Part shown: in pieces, positions 26,805 through 36,437 of the stretch
Numbering within the stretch: position 1 is the first letter of the stretch
Layout: each line of letters starts with the position of its first letter
Assembly: GCA_038257845.1 (NCBI GenBank)
Contig: JBBSQL010000008.1
Span: 31,431-95,430, forward strand
DNA: 64,000 bases
Direction of reading: 5' to 3'
DNA from: JAFDXJ01 sp038257845
GTDB lineage: Bacteria > Bacteroidota > Bacteroidia > Chitinophagales > Chitinophagaceae
The notes under the pieces: model-generated
Seen by the model: the letters and a program-made list of their open reading frames with translations, nothing else
The model's database searches: none
Told to the model about the DNA's origin: nothing
Position numbers and translations under genes: made by a program

Positions 26805-27224
26805 ATGTTACAAAGAATACAAACTTTATGGTTATTACTTGCTTCTGCATGTGGTTTTTTTACACTCAACTTCGCGTTCTATTCAGGGAATATAGTTGAA
26901 AATAGTCAAAAGGTTTTTTCGGAATTAACAGGGAAAACAACTATTCCGCTCATCATTCTTACTGTTGCTGTAGCTATTGCAGCGCTTATTAGTATTTTTT
27001 TATTTAAAGACCGGAAAATGCAACTTCGTATTACCATTGCAACTTTGATCGTATCAATCGGATTGATCTTTTTATACTTTTCAGTTATAAAATCAAAATT
27101 CCTGGATGGCAATCTCACCATCACTTCTATGTTTACTTTTTTTATTCCATTCTTCCTGTTGCTGGCGGCAAGAGGCATTTACCTGGATCAGCGGCTGGTG
27201 AAAAGTGTGGACAGGCTGCGATAA
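26805..27224 (+). CDS. DUF4293 family membrane protein
   Basis: A 139-residue protein with four transmembrane segments (about 7-29, 46-66, 74-92 and 101-122). The start MLQRIQTLWLLLAS and the C-terminal RGIYLDQRLVKSVDRLR match DUF4293, a family largely confined to Bacteroidota with no known function. It often sits near translation or export genes; here it is divergent from ffh. Its stop abuts that of the convergent T9SS gene. Confidence 0.85.
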   Translation: MLQRIQTLWLLLASACGFFTLNFAFYSGNIVENSQKVFSELTGKTTIPLIILTVAVAIAALISIFLFKDRKMQLRITIATLIVSIGLIFLYFSVIKSKFLDGNLTITSMFTFFIPFFLLLAARGIYLDQRLVKSVDRLR

Positions 27225-29753
27225 TCAGAATACGATCAATGGCTTTGATTGAGTACATTTTTCATTTTGTATTTTTAAAAAATACATGCCAGGAAGAAGC
27301 TGTTGATTAATTTTCCAGGTCACATTCATTGTATTATTTATAAAGAATTTTTTTTCTGAAATAATTTTCCCTTCCATATTTAATAAAAGAAAATTGTAAT
27401 CACCCGGGGGCAAACCGTGATTTTGAATATGTATTTCAGGCAAATTTGAAGTTATCGGATTTGGATAAATTTCAAATTTTGAGAAATCCTTTTCCATCCA
27501 GACTTCCTGTATTTCAGAATAACTATATGCACCAGTTTCATCCCATATCTTTAACCTGTAATAATTTTTCCCTGCTAAAGGAACGCTATCTATAAAAAAA
27601 TATTTATTTTCATTGATCGCGTTTTTCTGTGCAGGCATTTTTTTTATGCAGGTAAAACTTTTCCCATTGCCTGACCTTTCGATTTCATAAGCGAGAATAT
27701 TTTTTTCTTCCAAGCTTTTCCATGAAATATTTACCTGGTCATTGAATTTAAAAACATGGAAATCAATAATTGTAACTGGCAAAATAATGCCCTGTGCATT
27801 GACAATAGAAAACCTGGAAAATGTATCAATGCCATCATTGTTACCATCCAGACCGTAGCTGATGCCGCGTGTATATTTTGCAAAAATTTCGCTGAGATCC
27901 GGTGCTGCCGTGTTTTGTACAATATCAGCACCATTGGAATTATGAATAAATTGATTCACATACGTTTCCTGTATCAAATGACAATCATCATAATCAAACC
28001 CGAATTCCACTTCATCTTCACTTACCGGGAAACCAGTTGTATTCGAATGTTTGGTAAAATATAAACGCATATCCGATGAAGAAGTTCCGGGATTCGCTTC
28101 ATTGATATACCAAATTCTGTTGACTCTCGGTAATGGTGTATTACCAATATCACCAATAGCTACAGAAACTGTAAATGGGTTGTTAATTAATGTGCTGCCA
28201 TTTTGCAGAAAGATTTTATTATAACTCACCAGGTTTGGACCGACGGGAAAATAAACAGGTAGTTCATTATTTACATTTAATATTCTTACGCCAACATTGC
28301 CTGAATAAGGAAATGGAAAATTTAATGGCGTACCTTTCTCATCGAGTTCATTTGCAACTGTGCAGGTTGCAAAATAACTGGTGGAATTTCCGGGAATTGT
28401 TGCACCGGAATTATTCCAGCTAATGAGGTTATTGCCGGTGATTATTTTCCCGGCAGTTAGAATAAAATTATTTGCTGTAAGATTACTTCCTAATATAATA
28501 CGCGGCGTAGAAGTGCCGGTGCGATTGATGGTAAAATTATTCACGAAATTAAAACCCGTTGCAAAATTCAAAATGCCTGCATTTCCATTTGTGCCACCAA
28601 TATCAATATTAATAGAATTAGTTGATGAACTCCCGGCAGAAAACGCTCCGGCACTCGCCCCATCAATTTTTCCATTCAGTATTAAATTTCCATATTGTAA
28701 ATCAATATTAATACCGGCAGAAATATTTAAAGTACCATCTATTAAAAGCGTACTTCCGGAATTTGAAAAATTACCCACATGAACATTTGGATCGGATATC
28801 GTCACATTTGCGCCACTTGTAATTTCCAGTTCATTGGCATTTAAAGAATTATTTCTAAGTTGCAAATCAAGGTTCCCATCTATTACTGCATTTGCGCCGG
28901 TGATTTTAAAAGGACCGCATGGATTTGTGCCTGAGCTATGAATTAAAATACCTCCACCTCCAAAGCCATCCCTAAATGTTTTTTCTCCACCATTTTGAAA
29001 TGTGAAAGTAAAACCCGTGGCAACTTCAAATTTACCGTTGAACGTGGTATTACCATTTCCACCTTGTGCATTTATCTTTGCAGTTATTCTAAATATCGGG
29101 TGATCATTAATTGTTGCAGTTGGAAAATAAACAAAATTGTTAGTTTGAAATTGCTGGCTCGTATTCCATTCCATAACTGCGCCAGTTTGGAAATAAACAT
29201 TATTTTGCCTTGCAAAATCATCACTTTCGCCAGGATTTGATTTTGCCCGTGTGATACCACCATTTTCAATCACGACTGTTGGACCATTTGCATAAACAGG
29301 CTGTCGTCCATGTAATTCATACACACCACCATTTTGAATAAGAAAATCTGTAGCTGAAGTTCCATCATCTGAAAGTGTCAATATACCTGTACTTGTATGA
29401 ATTAAAGTTCCACCATTTGCAATTACCAGTAAAGATGCAGTTTGATTCGTTCCTGCCTGAAGCGTAATAGAATGTTTTATTAGAATTCCCTGCGCACTGT
29501 TCGTCGGAAATGAAGTCGCCGGAATCGTCCATGGGCCGCTACTACTCACAGATGAAGATTTCCAGGAAGTAAGTGCATCCCAGTTGCCATCCGCATTGGA
29601 TTCAAAAAAATCTGTTGGTGCTGTTAATTGCTTTTGTATAGCTGCAATAGCTTCTTTGTCATAAAGGGTTTTGAAACCTTTATAAAAATGAATTTCTTTT
29701 AAAGGCAAAAATGCAATCAAAGAAATGCACAGTAGCTGATACATATTTTTCAT
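27225..29753 (-). CDS. Secreted T9SS protein, beta-helix-like, with C-terminal sorting domain
   Basis: The ATG at 29753 gives 842 residues with a hydrophobic leader (LLCISLIAFLPL). Residues about 50-430 are rich in Gly/Asn/Thr repeats (GGTLIHTSTGILTLSDD, NGGITRAKSN, SGANVTISDPN), which resemble a right-handed beta-helix or adhesin stalk. A segment near 690-740 (HVFKFNDQVNISWKSLEEKNIL) is a fibronectin-like domain common before T9SS tails. The last 80 residues form a type A sorting domain (FEIYPNPITSN, and GMYFLKIQN near the end). It is probably exported by T9SS and attached to the cell surface. No catalytic motif is seen. The ligand is unknown. Confidence 0.88.
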   Translation of the reverse strand: MKNMYQLLCISLIAFLPLKEIHFYKGFKTLYDKEAIAAIQKQLTAPTDFFESNADGNWDALTSWKSSSVSSSGPWTIPATSFPTNSAQGILIKHSITLQAGTNQTASLLVIANGGTLIHTSTGILTLSDDGTSATDFLIQNGGVYELHGRQPVYANGPTVVIENGGITRAKSNPGESDDFARQNNVYFQTGAVMEWNTSQQFQTNNFVYFPTATINDHPIFRITAKINAQGGNGNTTFNGKFEVATGFTFTFQNGGEKTFRDGFGGGGILIHSSGTNPCGPFKITGANAVIDGNLDLQLRNNSLNANELEITSGANVTISDPNVHVGNFSNSGSTLLIDGTLNISAGINIDLQYGNLILNGKIDGASAGAFSAGSSSTNSINIDIGGTNGNAGILNFATGFNFVNNFTINRTGTSTPRIILGSNLTANNFILTAGKIITGNNLISWNNSGATIPGNSTSYFATCTVANELDEKGTPLNFPFPYSGNVGVRILNVNNELPVYFPVGPNLVSYNKIFLQNGSTLINNPFTVSVAIGDIGNTPLPRVNRIWYINEANPGTSSSDMRLYFTKHSNTTGFPVSEDEVEFGFDYDDCHLIQETYVNQFIHNSNGADIVQNTAAPDLSEIFAKYTRGISYGLDGNNDGIDTFSRFSIVNAQGIILPVTIIDFHVFKFNDQVNISWKSLEEKNILAYEIERSGNGKSFTCIKKMPAQKNAINENKYFFIDSVPLAGKNYYRLKIWDETGAYSYSEIQEVWMEKDFSKFEIYPNPITSNLPEIHIQNHGLPPGDYNFLLLNMEGKIISEKKFFINNTMNVTWKINQQLLPGMYFLKIQNEKCTQSKPLIVF

Positions 29754-29980
29754 AAAACCCGCTTTAGGATGATACAATGAAATTTAGCGGGGTTATTGCT
29801 GACAGCTTATAAATCTAATATATTTTTATTCATTTTCATAGCTTTTTCCATATTTTTATGCATGAATTTTTATGTGCAAAAATGCGTTCATCACTGTTTA
29901 TCCACATTCTATATTATCTAATTGTTAAGTGGTCTTCATTTGATTAAGCGGGTTGTATCTTTACCAACATAAAATTCTTT

Positions 29981-30436
29981 ATGTACCCGCACATAAAACT
30001 TCGCCAGCAGGAAATGAATGATTATATCATTTACGAATCCTGTGCGCCTTCCGAAAAGCTTTTGGAATTTTCTTACACTGCATCCAGTCATACAGGCCAC
30101 CTGAGTTTTTCTAATTCCAGCCGCGTATTTGTCATTGATAAAGAAGGCGTGAGGCATAATAAAATGGTCATCAAAAATGAACACGGTTATATTATTGGAA
30201 AATTAATTCCTTATTCGGGCAATGAATGGCAGGGCCTCGTGGATATTGAAGGAAAACATTTCGGGTATATTTTATCTAAAAAAGGCCTTGAAATAAAAAT
30301 CTACAGCATCGAAAACGGCGAACTTTTACTCAATTGCGCCCTACCTGTTTCGGATAACGGGAATGTGCTCATCGAAGAAGATACTGCCGGCATTTCACTC
30401 GGACTTTGCTGGTATAGTTATTTACAGAATTCATAG
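29981..30436 (+). CDS. Hypothetical protein, beta-rich
   Basis: A 151-residue soluble protein without a signal peptide. It is not recognised. The alternating strand pattern (KMVIKNEHGYIIGKLIP, GLVDIEGKHFGYILSKKG, LEIKIYSIENGELLLNC) loosely recalls LURP-one/tubby-like beta-barrels, but I cannot claim membership. It is followed after 61 bp by the membrane protein at 30498, with which it may form an operon. Confidence 0.65.
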   Translation: MYPHIKLRQQEMNDYIIYESCAPSEKLLEFSYTASSHTGHLSFSNSSRVFVIDKEGVRHNKMVIKNEHGYIIGKLIPYSGNEWQGLVDIEGKHFGYILSKKGLEIKIYSIENGELLLNCALPVSDNGNVLIEEDTAGISLGLCWYSYLQNS

Positions 30437-30497
30437 TATTTCAAATTAATTTGCGTTCCTCGCATTTCCCTGCTTATTTTGTTGACAAACTGCAGCA

Positions 30498-31751
30498 TTG
30501 GAAATTTTTATTACCATCATTTATTGCATACTCTTCACCTGGCTGGCCATTCATACAAAATTTTTTGTGGGGTCTGCGCTGGGAAAATGGTTTTTAGCCG
30601 CATTGTTTTTAATTAAAATAATGGCCGCTATTGCGTATGGCATTTATTTCTCACAACCCACTCTTTTGTCCACAAGCGATTCCTGGAATTATTTTCAACT
30701 AAGCAAAGGTGAAACCGACTGGCTTTTGCAGGATCCTTTCGCTTTTATAAAAGATATTTTCACATCCGGCTATCACCATAGCAGTAATCTTTTTTTGCAG
30801 GGCAATTCCTACTGGAATGATTTGAAAAGTAATGTGATGATCAAGCTGATGGCGCTTTGCAATCTGTTTACTTTTAAAAATTATTATGCCAATGCAGTGC
30901 TCCTGAATTATATTTATTTCTTTGGGCCTGTTGCAGTTTACCGCGTATTTTCTCCAAAGGCTCAAAAAAATATTCCCTCGGCAATTGCCGTTTTTTGTAT
31001 TCCCTCTTTTTTATTCTGGTGCAGCGGCGCACATAAAGACGGCTTATTATTTACCTGCATCGGGCTGATCATATATTTTTTTTATACTCAATTAAGAAAC
31101 AGGAAAATAAATTATGCTTACATTGTTTATAGTTTGTTCTTATTAATCATCATTTTTGCCTTGCGCAATTTTCTCGCATTTTTATTATTGCCCGCTTTGC
31201 TCGTTTGGGCATTATGTGATTTTTATCCAAAGAAAAAATGGCTGATCATTTTGCTTATTTATGGAACAGGTATTTTCTTGTTTTTTCTCACCGGTTTTTT
31301 AAAAGATGCAAATAATTTTCCTGAATATATTGTAAAAAAACAACAAGAATTTAAAGTCCTCGGTGGCGGTTCGCAAATTGATTTACCTGCGCTGCAACCC
31401 ACTGCGATTAGCTATTTGAAATTTTTACCCAATGCTTTTGACATTTCATTTCTCCGGCCACATTTTTCAGAATGGAAAAGTATCTCAGCCATTTTCGCGA
31501 CACTTGAATTATGTGCATTATGGCTTTTTGTTTTTTTATCCGTTTTTCGTTTGAAAAAAGACTCAATATTTCGTACCTCATTTTTTGTCTTTTGTTGTTG
31601 CTTTTCTATTTCAGTTTTATTGCTGTGCGGCTATACAGTTACATTATCAGGTGCCATTACAAGATATCGAAGTATCATTTTGCCATTTATTATTACGCCA
31701 TTTGTAATGTGTTTATTTTATAAAAATAAAAGTGATGATGGCTCATATTAA
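30498..31751 (+). CDS. Polytopic membrane protein of unknown function (TTG start)
   Basis: A 417-residue protein with about 9-10 transmembrane segments. The only in-frame start that keeps the first hydrophobic helix (IFITIIYCILFTWLAI) is TTG at 30498. The pattern of long loops between helices, with SWNYFQLSKGETDW after helix 2, resembles polysaccharide polymerases or GT-C glycosyltransferases, but no diagnostic motif is visible. It could take part in surface glycan assembly; it is unlinked from the polysaccharide operon 13 kb away. Confidence 0.7.
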   Translation: MEIFITIIYCILFTWLAIHTKFFVGSALGKWFLAALFLIKIMAAIAYGIYFSQPTLLSTSDSWNYFQLSKGETDWLLQDPFAFIKDIFTSGYHHSSNLFLQGNSYWNDLKSNVMIKLMALCNLFTFKNYYANAVLLNYIYFFGPVAVYRVFSPKAQKNIPSAIAVFCIPSFLFWCSGAHKDGLLFTCIGLIIYFFYTQLRNRKINYAYIVYSLFLLIIIFALRNFLAFLLLPALLVWALCDFYPKKKWLIILLIYGTGIFLFFLTGFLKDANNFPEYIVKKQQEFKVLGGGSQIDLPALQPTAISYLKFLPNAFDISFLRPHFSEWKSISAIFATLELCALWLFVFLSVFRLKKDSIFRTSFFVFCCCFSISVLLLCGYTVTLSGAITRYRSIILPFIITPFVMCLFYKNKSDDGSY

Positions 31752-31815
31752 ATATTTTAATAATAATCATAATATCTACAATTTTTCCCCAAAAACAATT
31801 TGTTTTAAAAATATT

Positions 31816-31848
31816 TTTGATTTATTTGTAATCAGATATATAAATTTG
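31816..31848 (+). promoter_or_regulatory. Candidate Bacteroidota promoter of glnN
   Basis: TTTG at 31816-31819 and TAAATTTG (TAnnTTTG) at 31841-31848, separated by 21 bp. The implied start site is about 28 bp before the glnN ATG. Both elements match and the spacing is within the usual range. Confidence 0.55.
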
Positions 31849-31879
31849 CCTATTATTTATAAAATAAACTGCAAATTTT

Positions 31880-34072
31880 ATGTCACTCCGTTTTGATGCA
31901 ATCAAACACATCAGCCAAAAAACTAACAATCATCCGGAAATTAAATCCACTAAGATTACGTCCATTTTTGGCGAAAATGTATTCACCCTGGAAAAATCAA
32001 GGGTTTTTCTAAGTGATGAAGCCTATAAAAGTCTTTTACAAAGTATCAGGGCGGGTAAAAAAATTGAAAGATCCATTGCCACACAACTGGCAAACGGACT
32101 TCGTACCTGGGCGGAAAGCAAAGGAGTAACGCATTACACGCATTGGTTTCAACCTTTAAATGGCACAACTGCAGAAAAACACGATTCATTTTTTACAATC
32201 AAAAGTGATGGCAGCCCAATCGAAGAATTTGACGGCGCAGCTTTGATTCAACAGGAACCAGACGCATCCTCATTTCCAAGTGGTGGTTTGAGAGCGACTT
32301 TTGAAGCGCGTGGTTATACTGCCTGGGATCCATCTTCCCCGGCTTTTATTATGGAAATTGGTCAGGGCAAAACTTTGTGTATTCCTACAATATTCGTTTC
32401 TTATACCGGCGCATCCCTGGATTATAAAGCGCCATTATTAAAAGCGCTTGAATCTTTAAATAAAGCAGCACTCGAAGTTTGTAACTATTTTGATAAAAAT
32501 ATTAATAAAGTAACTGCCACACTTGGCTGGGAACAGGAATATTTTGTGATAGACGAATCGCTGGCTGATGCAAGGCCGGATATCACACTTTGCGATCGCA
32601 CAGTATTTGGTGCGCCACCTGCAAAAGGGCAGCAATTGGATGATCATTATTTTGGTTCGATCCCCGAAAGAGTTTATGCGTTTATGCGGGATTTTGAAAA
32701 TGAATCTTATAAGCTCGGCATTCCTCTTCGCACAAGACACAATGAAGTAGCACCCGGACAATATGAATGTGCGCCAATATATGAAGAAGTAAATATTGCC
32801 GTGGATCATAATATTCTTCTAATGGATGTAATGGAACGTGTGGCACATCGTCATAAATTAAAAGTGCTTTTGCATGAAAAACCTTTTGCAGGAATTAATG
32901 GTAGTGGTAAACATAATAACTGGAGCCTGGCAACAGATACCGGCGTGAATTTATTAATGCCGGGAAAAACACCGAAAACAAATCTTATGTTTTTGGCGTT
33001 TTTTGTAAATGCCATCAAAGCAGTGCATGACCACGCCGATTTATTGCGTGCCTGTATTAGTTCTGCCGGAAATGACCACCGCCTTGGAGCCAATGAAGCG
33101 CCGCCCGCAATTATTTCTGTTTTTATTGGTAAATATTTAAGCCGTGTGTTGAATGATATTGAAACACGTGTTGGCGAAGATTTTGATGAACAGGATGAAG
33201 CGATCTTAAAACTGGATCTGCACAAAAGTATTCCTGAACTCATGCTCGATAATACAGACAGGAACAGGACATCACCATTTGCATTTACAGGAAATAAATT
33301 TGAATTCCGTGCCGTTGGCTCTTCCGCGAATTGCGCAAATGCGATGATCACGCTGAACACAATTATGGCTGAAACGCTGAAGAATTTTAAAATCGAAGTG
33401 GACACATTGATTGATAAAGGTGAAAAAAAGGAAATTGCCATTTTGCATATCATTCAAAAAAATATCCTGGAATCTAAAAATGTGTTATTTGAAGGTGATG
33501 GTTATAGTGTGGAATGGCATCATGAAGCCGAAAGACGCGGTTTGCCAAACGTGCCCACAACGCCTCTTGCATTGGATGCCATGATGAGTGAAAAAGCCAT
33601 GAAATTATTTGATGACAATAATGTGTATAAGCCCATTGAATTACTCGCCCGGCATGAAATAGAACTTGAAAATTATATTAAAAAAATTCAGATCGAAGGC
33701 CGCGTAATGGGTGATTTGGCCATCAATCAAATTTTGCCGCAGGCAGTAAATTACCAGCGCACCCTGGTTGAAAACATTAAAGGCTTAAAAGAACTTGGCC
33801 TGCCCGAAACTGCCTGGAAAAGCCAGTTGAAAATTGTAGAATCTCTTTCCACACATATTGAAACCGTTTATACTACCGTTCATGAAATGATCTTAAAAAG
33901 AAAAGAAGTGAATCAAATACAAAATTCACGCACAAAAGCGATTGCGTATTGCAGCCAGGTAAAAGAACCTTTTTTTGCTACCATCCGCTATCATATTGAT
34001 AGATTGGAATTATTGGTAGATGATGCACATTGGCGTTTACCAAAATATCGTGAAATGCTATTTATACGTTAG
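31880..34072 (+). CDS. glnN: Glutamine synthetase type III
   Basis: A 730-residue GSIII enzyme that makes glutamine from glutamate, ammonia and ATP. The N-terminal GSIII region (FGENVFTLEKSRVFLSDEAY, KGVTHYTHWFQPLNG) distinguishes it from GSI and GSII. The catalytic core has GWEQEYFVID (metal Glu residues), TRHNEVAPGQYE, GINGSGKHNNWSL (ATP/Glu site) and NRTSPFAFTGNKFEFR. GSIII assembles as dodecamers in Bacteroidota. It is monocistronic, with its own promoter and a terminator at 34095-34121. No adenylylation site is expected in this type. Confidence 0.97.
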   Translation: MSLRFDAIKHISQKTNNHPEIKSTKITSIFGENVFTLEKSRVFLSDEAYKSLLQSIRAGKKIERSIATQLANGLRTWAESKGVTHYTHWFQPLNGTTAEKHDSFFTIKSDGSPIEEFDGAALIQQEPDASSFPSGGLRATFEARGYTAWDPSSPAFIMEIGQGKTLCIPTIFVSYTGASLDYKAPLLKALESLNKAALEVCNYFDKNINKVTATLGWEQEYFVIDESLADARPDITLCDRTVFGAPPAKGQQLDDHYFGSIPERVYAFMRDFENESYKLGIPLRTRHNEVAPGQYECAPIYEEVNIAVDHNILLMDVMERVAHRHKLKVLLHEKPFAGINGSGKHNNWSLATDTGVNLLMPGKTPKTNLMFLAFFVNAIKAVHDHADLLRACISSAGNDHRLGANEAPPAIISVFIGKYLSRVLNDIETRVGEDFDEQDEAILKLDLHKSIPELMLDNTDRNRTSPFAFTGNKFEFRAVGSSANCANAMITLNTIMAETLKNFKIEVDTLIDKGEKKEIAILHIIQKNILESKNVLFEGDGYSVEWHHEAERRGLPNVPTTPLALDAMMSEKAMKLFDDNNVYKPIELLARHEIELENYIKKIQIEGRVMGDLAINQILPQAVNYQRTLVENIKGLKELGLPETAWKSQLKIVESLSTHIETVYTTVHEMILKRKEVNQIQNSRTKAIAYCSQVKEPFFATIRYHIDRLELLVDDAHWRLPKYREMLFIR

Positions 34073-34094
34073 TTAAAAAATTCATATTCATTTT

Positions 34095-34121
34095 CCCTGC
34101 AAACATTGTGGGGATTTTTTT
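34095..34121 (+). terminator. Intrinsic terminator after glnN
   Basis: CCCTGCAA (34095-34102) pairs with TTGTGGGG (34106-34113), including two G-T pairs, around a 3-nt loop. It is followed by A and eight T. It lies 23 bp after the glnN stop. Confidence 0.8.
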
Positions 34122-34174
34122 TGAATAATAATCGGCACATAACTTTTAAGGCAAAATTTTCAACTTCTATTAAT

Positions 34175-34182
34175 TACTTTTG
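34175..34182 (+). promoter_or_regulatory. Candidate -7 box of metG
   Basis: TACTTTTG matches TAnnTTTG, 18 bp before the chosen metG ATG. It overlaps an in-frame TTG at 34180, which argues that the TTG is not the start. No good -33 box was found. Confidence 0.45.
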
Positions 34183-34200
34183 TCCACCGTCGAAAATATT

Positions 34201-36282
34201 ATGAAAGATTTTAAAAGACATCTCGTTACTGCTGCATTGCCTTATGCAAACGGGCCTGTTCATATCGGTCATTTAGCTGGCGTCTATTTGCCTGCTGACA
34301 TTTATGTTCGTTTTTTAAGAGCACAAAAAAAAAATGTCATATTTGTTTGCGGAAGTGATGAACATGGCGTGCCCATTACCATTCGGGCGATGAAGGAAAA
34401 TGTAAGCCCACAACAAATCGTGGACAAATTCCATAATATCATTAAAGAAAGCATGGCGGGCATGGGCATTTCATTTAATATTTATTCCCGCACTTCTAAT
34501 CCGCTTCACCATGAAACTGCAGCAGATTTTTTTAAAAAATTATATGACGATGGTGTCTTCACAGAAAAAACAAGTGAACAATATTTTGATGAAAAAGCGA
34601 ATACATTTTTAGCGGATCGTTACATCACAGGAACATGCCCTGTTTGTGGAAATGAAAATGCGTATGGCGATCAGTGTGAAAAATGTGGTTCCAGTCTTAG
34701 TCCCGAACAATTGATCAATCCCAAAAGTGCTTTGAGTGATTCTGTCCCTGTAAAAAGAAATACCAAACACTGGTATTTTCCATTACAGGATTATGAAGCC
34801 TGGCTCAAAGAATGGATTCTCGAAGATCATAAAGAATGGAAACCAAATGTGTATGGTCAGTGCAAAAGCTGGCTGGACAATGGTTTACAGCCACGTGCCA
34901 TGACACGCGACAGTAACTGGGGCGTAAAAGTTCCGTTACCTGACGCAAAAGGAAAAGTTTTATACGTTTGGTTTGATGCACCCATTGGCTACATCAGCGC
35001 GACGAAAGAACTCACTGAGAACTGGAAAGATTTTTGGCAAAAAGATGATACAAAACTTGTCCATTTTATTGGAAAAGATAATATCGTTTTTCATTGCATC
35101 ATTTTTCCTGCGATGCTAAAAGCGCATGGCAGTTTTATTTTTCCGGAAAATGTTCCGGCCAATGAGTTTTTAAATATTGAAGGAGAAAAAGTTTCCACCA
35201 GCCGCAACTGGGCCGTTTGGGTAAATGAATACCTGGAAGATTTTCCCGGCTGTGAAGATGTGCTGCGTTATGTGCTTTGCTCGAATGCGCCGGAAACCAA
35301 AGACAATGATTTTACCTGGAAAGATTTCCAGGATAGAAACAATAGTGAACTCGTCAGTATTTTTGGAAATTTCGTGAACCGCACTTTGGTGCTAATGCAT
35401 AAATTATGCAATGGCAAAGTGCCTGTTTTTCATAATGATATCATTGATGAAAAAGACAAGCAATTGATTGCTGATATTCATGCGGCTAAAACAAAAGTCG
35501 AAAACAATATTGAACAATATAAATTTCGCGAAGCACTCTTTGAAGTAATTGACCTGGCGCGAAAAGGCAATAAATATATGCAGGAAAAAGAGCCCTGGAT
35601 CCTGGCGAAAAAAATTGAAGAAAATCCTGGCTTGCAACAAACAATTGACAATTGCATTCATTTGTGCTTGCAGCTCACTGCCAATCTCGCCATTCTCATA
35701 AATCCTTTTTTACCTTTTACGGCAAAGAAATTATTGCACCAGTTAAAGATTGTAGAAAGAGTACTCGACTGGGAAAATGCAGGCAGTCTAAAATTGTTGA
35801 GCGTAGGCTATTCTTTGCGGCCGCCGGAATTGTTATTCCGTAAAATTGAAGATGAAGAAATTGAAAAACAAATTGCCAAACTAAAACAAGGACTTGTAAA
35901 AATGGAAAACCAGGAACAACCACCCATTGAAAAAAAGGAAGAAAAACCTATAAAGCCAACTATACAATTTGAAGATTTTGCAAAAATTGATATGCGTATA
36001 GGAACTATTGTTGAAGCTATAAAAGTGGAAAAAGCAGACAAACTTTTAAAGTTATCCATTGACCTTGGTACAGAAGTACGTACAATCGTTTCTGGCATTG
36101 CCTTACATTTTAAGCCGGAAGAAATTATTGGCAAGCAGGTAGTTGTAGTTGCCAATCTTGCGCCGCGTAAAATGCGCGGTATCGAAAGTAATGGAATGAT
36201 CTTAATGGCGGAAGATGAAAATGGGAAACTTTTTTTCATCAGCCCGGAAACGATGATACCAGCAGGTTCCGGAGTTAGTTAA
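34201..36282 (+). CDS. metG: Methionyl-tRNA synthetase with C-terminal tRNA-binding domain
   Basis: From the ATG at 34201 the protein has 693 residues. It has ALPYANGPVHIGHLAG with HIGH at 21-24, zinc-knuckle cysteines (CPVCGNENAYGDQCEKCG), and the KMSKS-type loop KVSTS at 330-334. The anticodon domain includes the usual helical bundle (about 390-560). About 590-693 is an EMAP/Trbp111-like OB-fold (FAKIDMRIGTIVEAIKVEKA, then VVANLAPRKMRGIESNGMIL) that dimerises and binds tRNA. Between the two is a Lys/Glu linker. It is full length. Confidence 0.97.
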   Translation: MKDFKRHLVTAALPYANGPVHIGHLAGVYLPADIYVRFLRAQKKNVIFVCGSDEHGVPITIRAMKENVSPQQIVDKFHNIIKESMAGMGISFNIYSRTSNPLHHETAADFFKKLYDDGVFTEKTSEQYFDEKANTFLADRYITGTCPVCGNENAYGDQCEKCGSSLSPEQLINPKSALSDSVPVKRNTKHWYFPLQDYEAWLKEWILEDHKEWKPNVYGQCKSWLDNGLQPRAMTRDSNWGVKVPLPDAKGKVLYVWFDAPIGYISATKELTENWKDFWQKDDTKLVHFIGKDNIVFHCIIFPAMLKAHGSFIFPENVPANEFLNIEGEKVSTSRNWAVWVNEYLEDFPGCEDVLRYVLCSNAPETKDNDFTWKDFQDRNNSELVSIFGNFVNRTLVLMHKLCNGKVPVFHNDIIDEKDKQLIADIHAAKTKVENNIEQYKFREALFEVIDLARKGNKYMQEKEPWILAKKIEENPGLQQTIDNCIHLCLQLTANLAILINPFLPFTAKKLLHQLKIVERVLDWENAGSLKLLSVGYSLRPPELLFRKIEDEEIEKQIAKLKQGLVKMENQEQPPIEKKEEKPIKPTIQFEDFAKIDMRIGTIVEAIKVEKADKLLKLSIDLGTEVRTIVSGIALHFKPEEIIGKQVVVVANLAPRKMRGIESNGMILMAEDENGKLFFISPETMIPAGSGVS

Positions 36283-36371
36283 GCTGTAAAAAACAAGTTT
36301 TCATTATTCTTTCAATAAATACTTAACATTTTTCTGTGTACGCTTCCTGCTTCTCTATTAAAACTTATTGA

Positions 36372-36379
36372 TACTTTTG
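36372..36379 (+). promoter_or_regulatory. Candidate -7 box upstream of the fatty-acid oxidation gene
   Basis: TACTTTTG, a full TAnnTTTG match, lies just before the inverted repeat at 36384-36417. A transcript from it would carry the repeat at its 5' end, so a protein bound there would block initiation. Confidence 0.4.
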
Positions 36380-36383
36380 ATTT

Positions 36384-36417
36384 TAGTTGCATAACTAACT
36401 AATTTTGCTATGCAACT
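36384..36417. promoter_or_regulatory. Inverted repeats upstream of beta-oxidation gene (possible MarR/TetR-type operator)
   Basis: AGTTGCATA (36385-36393) and TATGCAACT (36409-36417) form a perfect 9-bp inverted repeat with a 15-bp spacer. The left arm is also within its own dyad TAGTT-N4-AACTA (36384-36397). It ends 20 bp before the ATG. Nested dyads of this kind are typical of small dimeric repressors. No repressor gene lies in the window. Confidence 0.5.
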
Positions 36418-36437
36418 CAATCAATAAAGTAATTCAT

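Noticed and set aside
34180..34200. N-terminal extension of metG from TTG
   Set aside because: The TTG falls inside a TACTTTTG promoter-like box, and the ATG at 34201 matches the family start.
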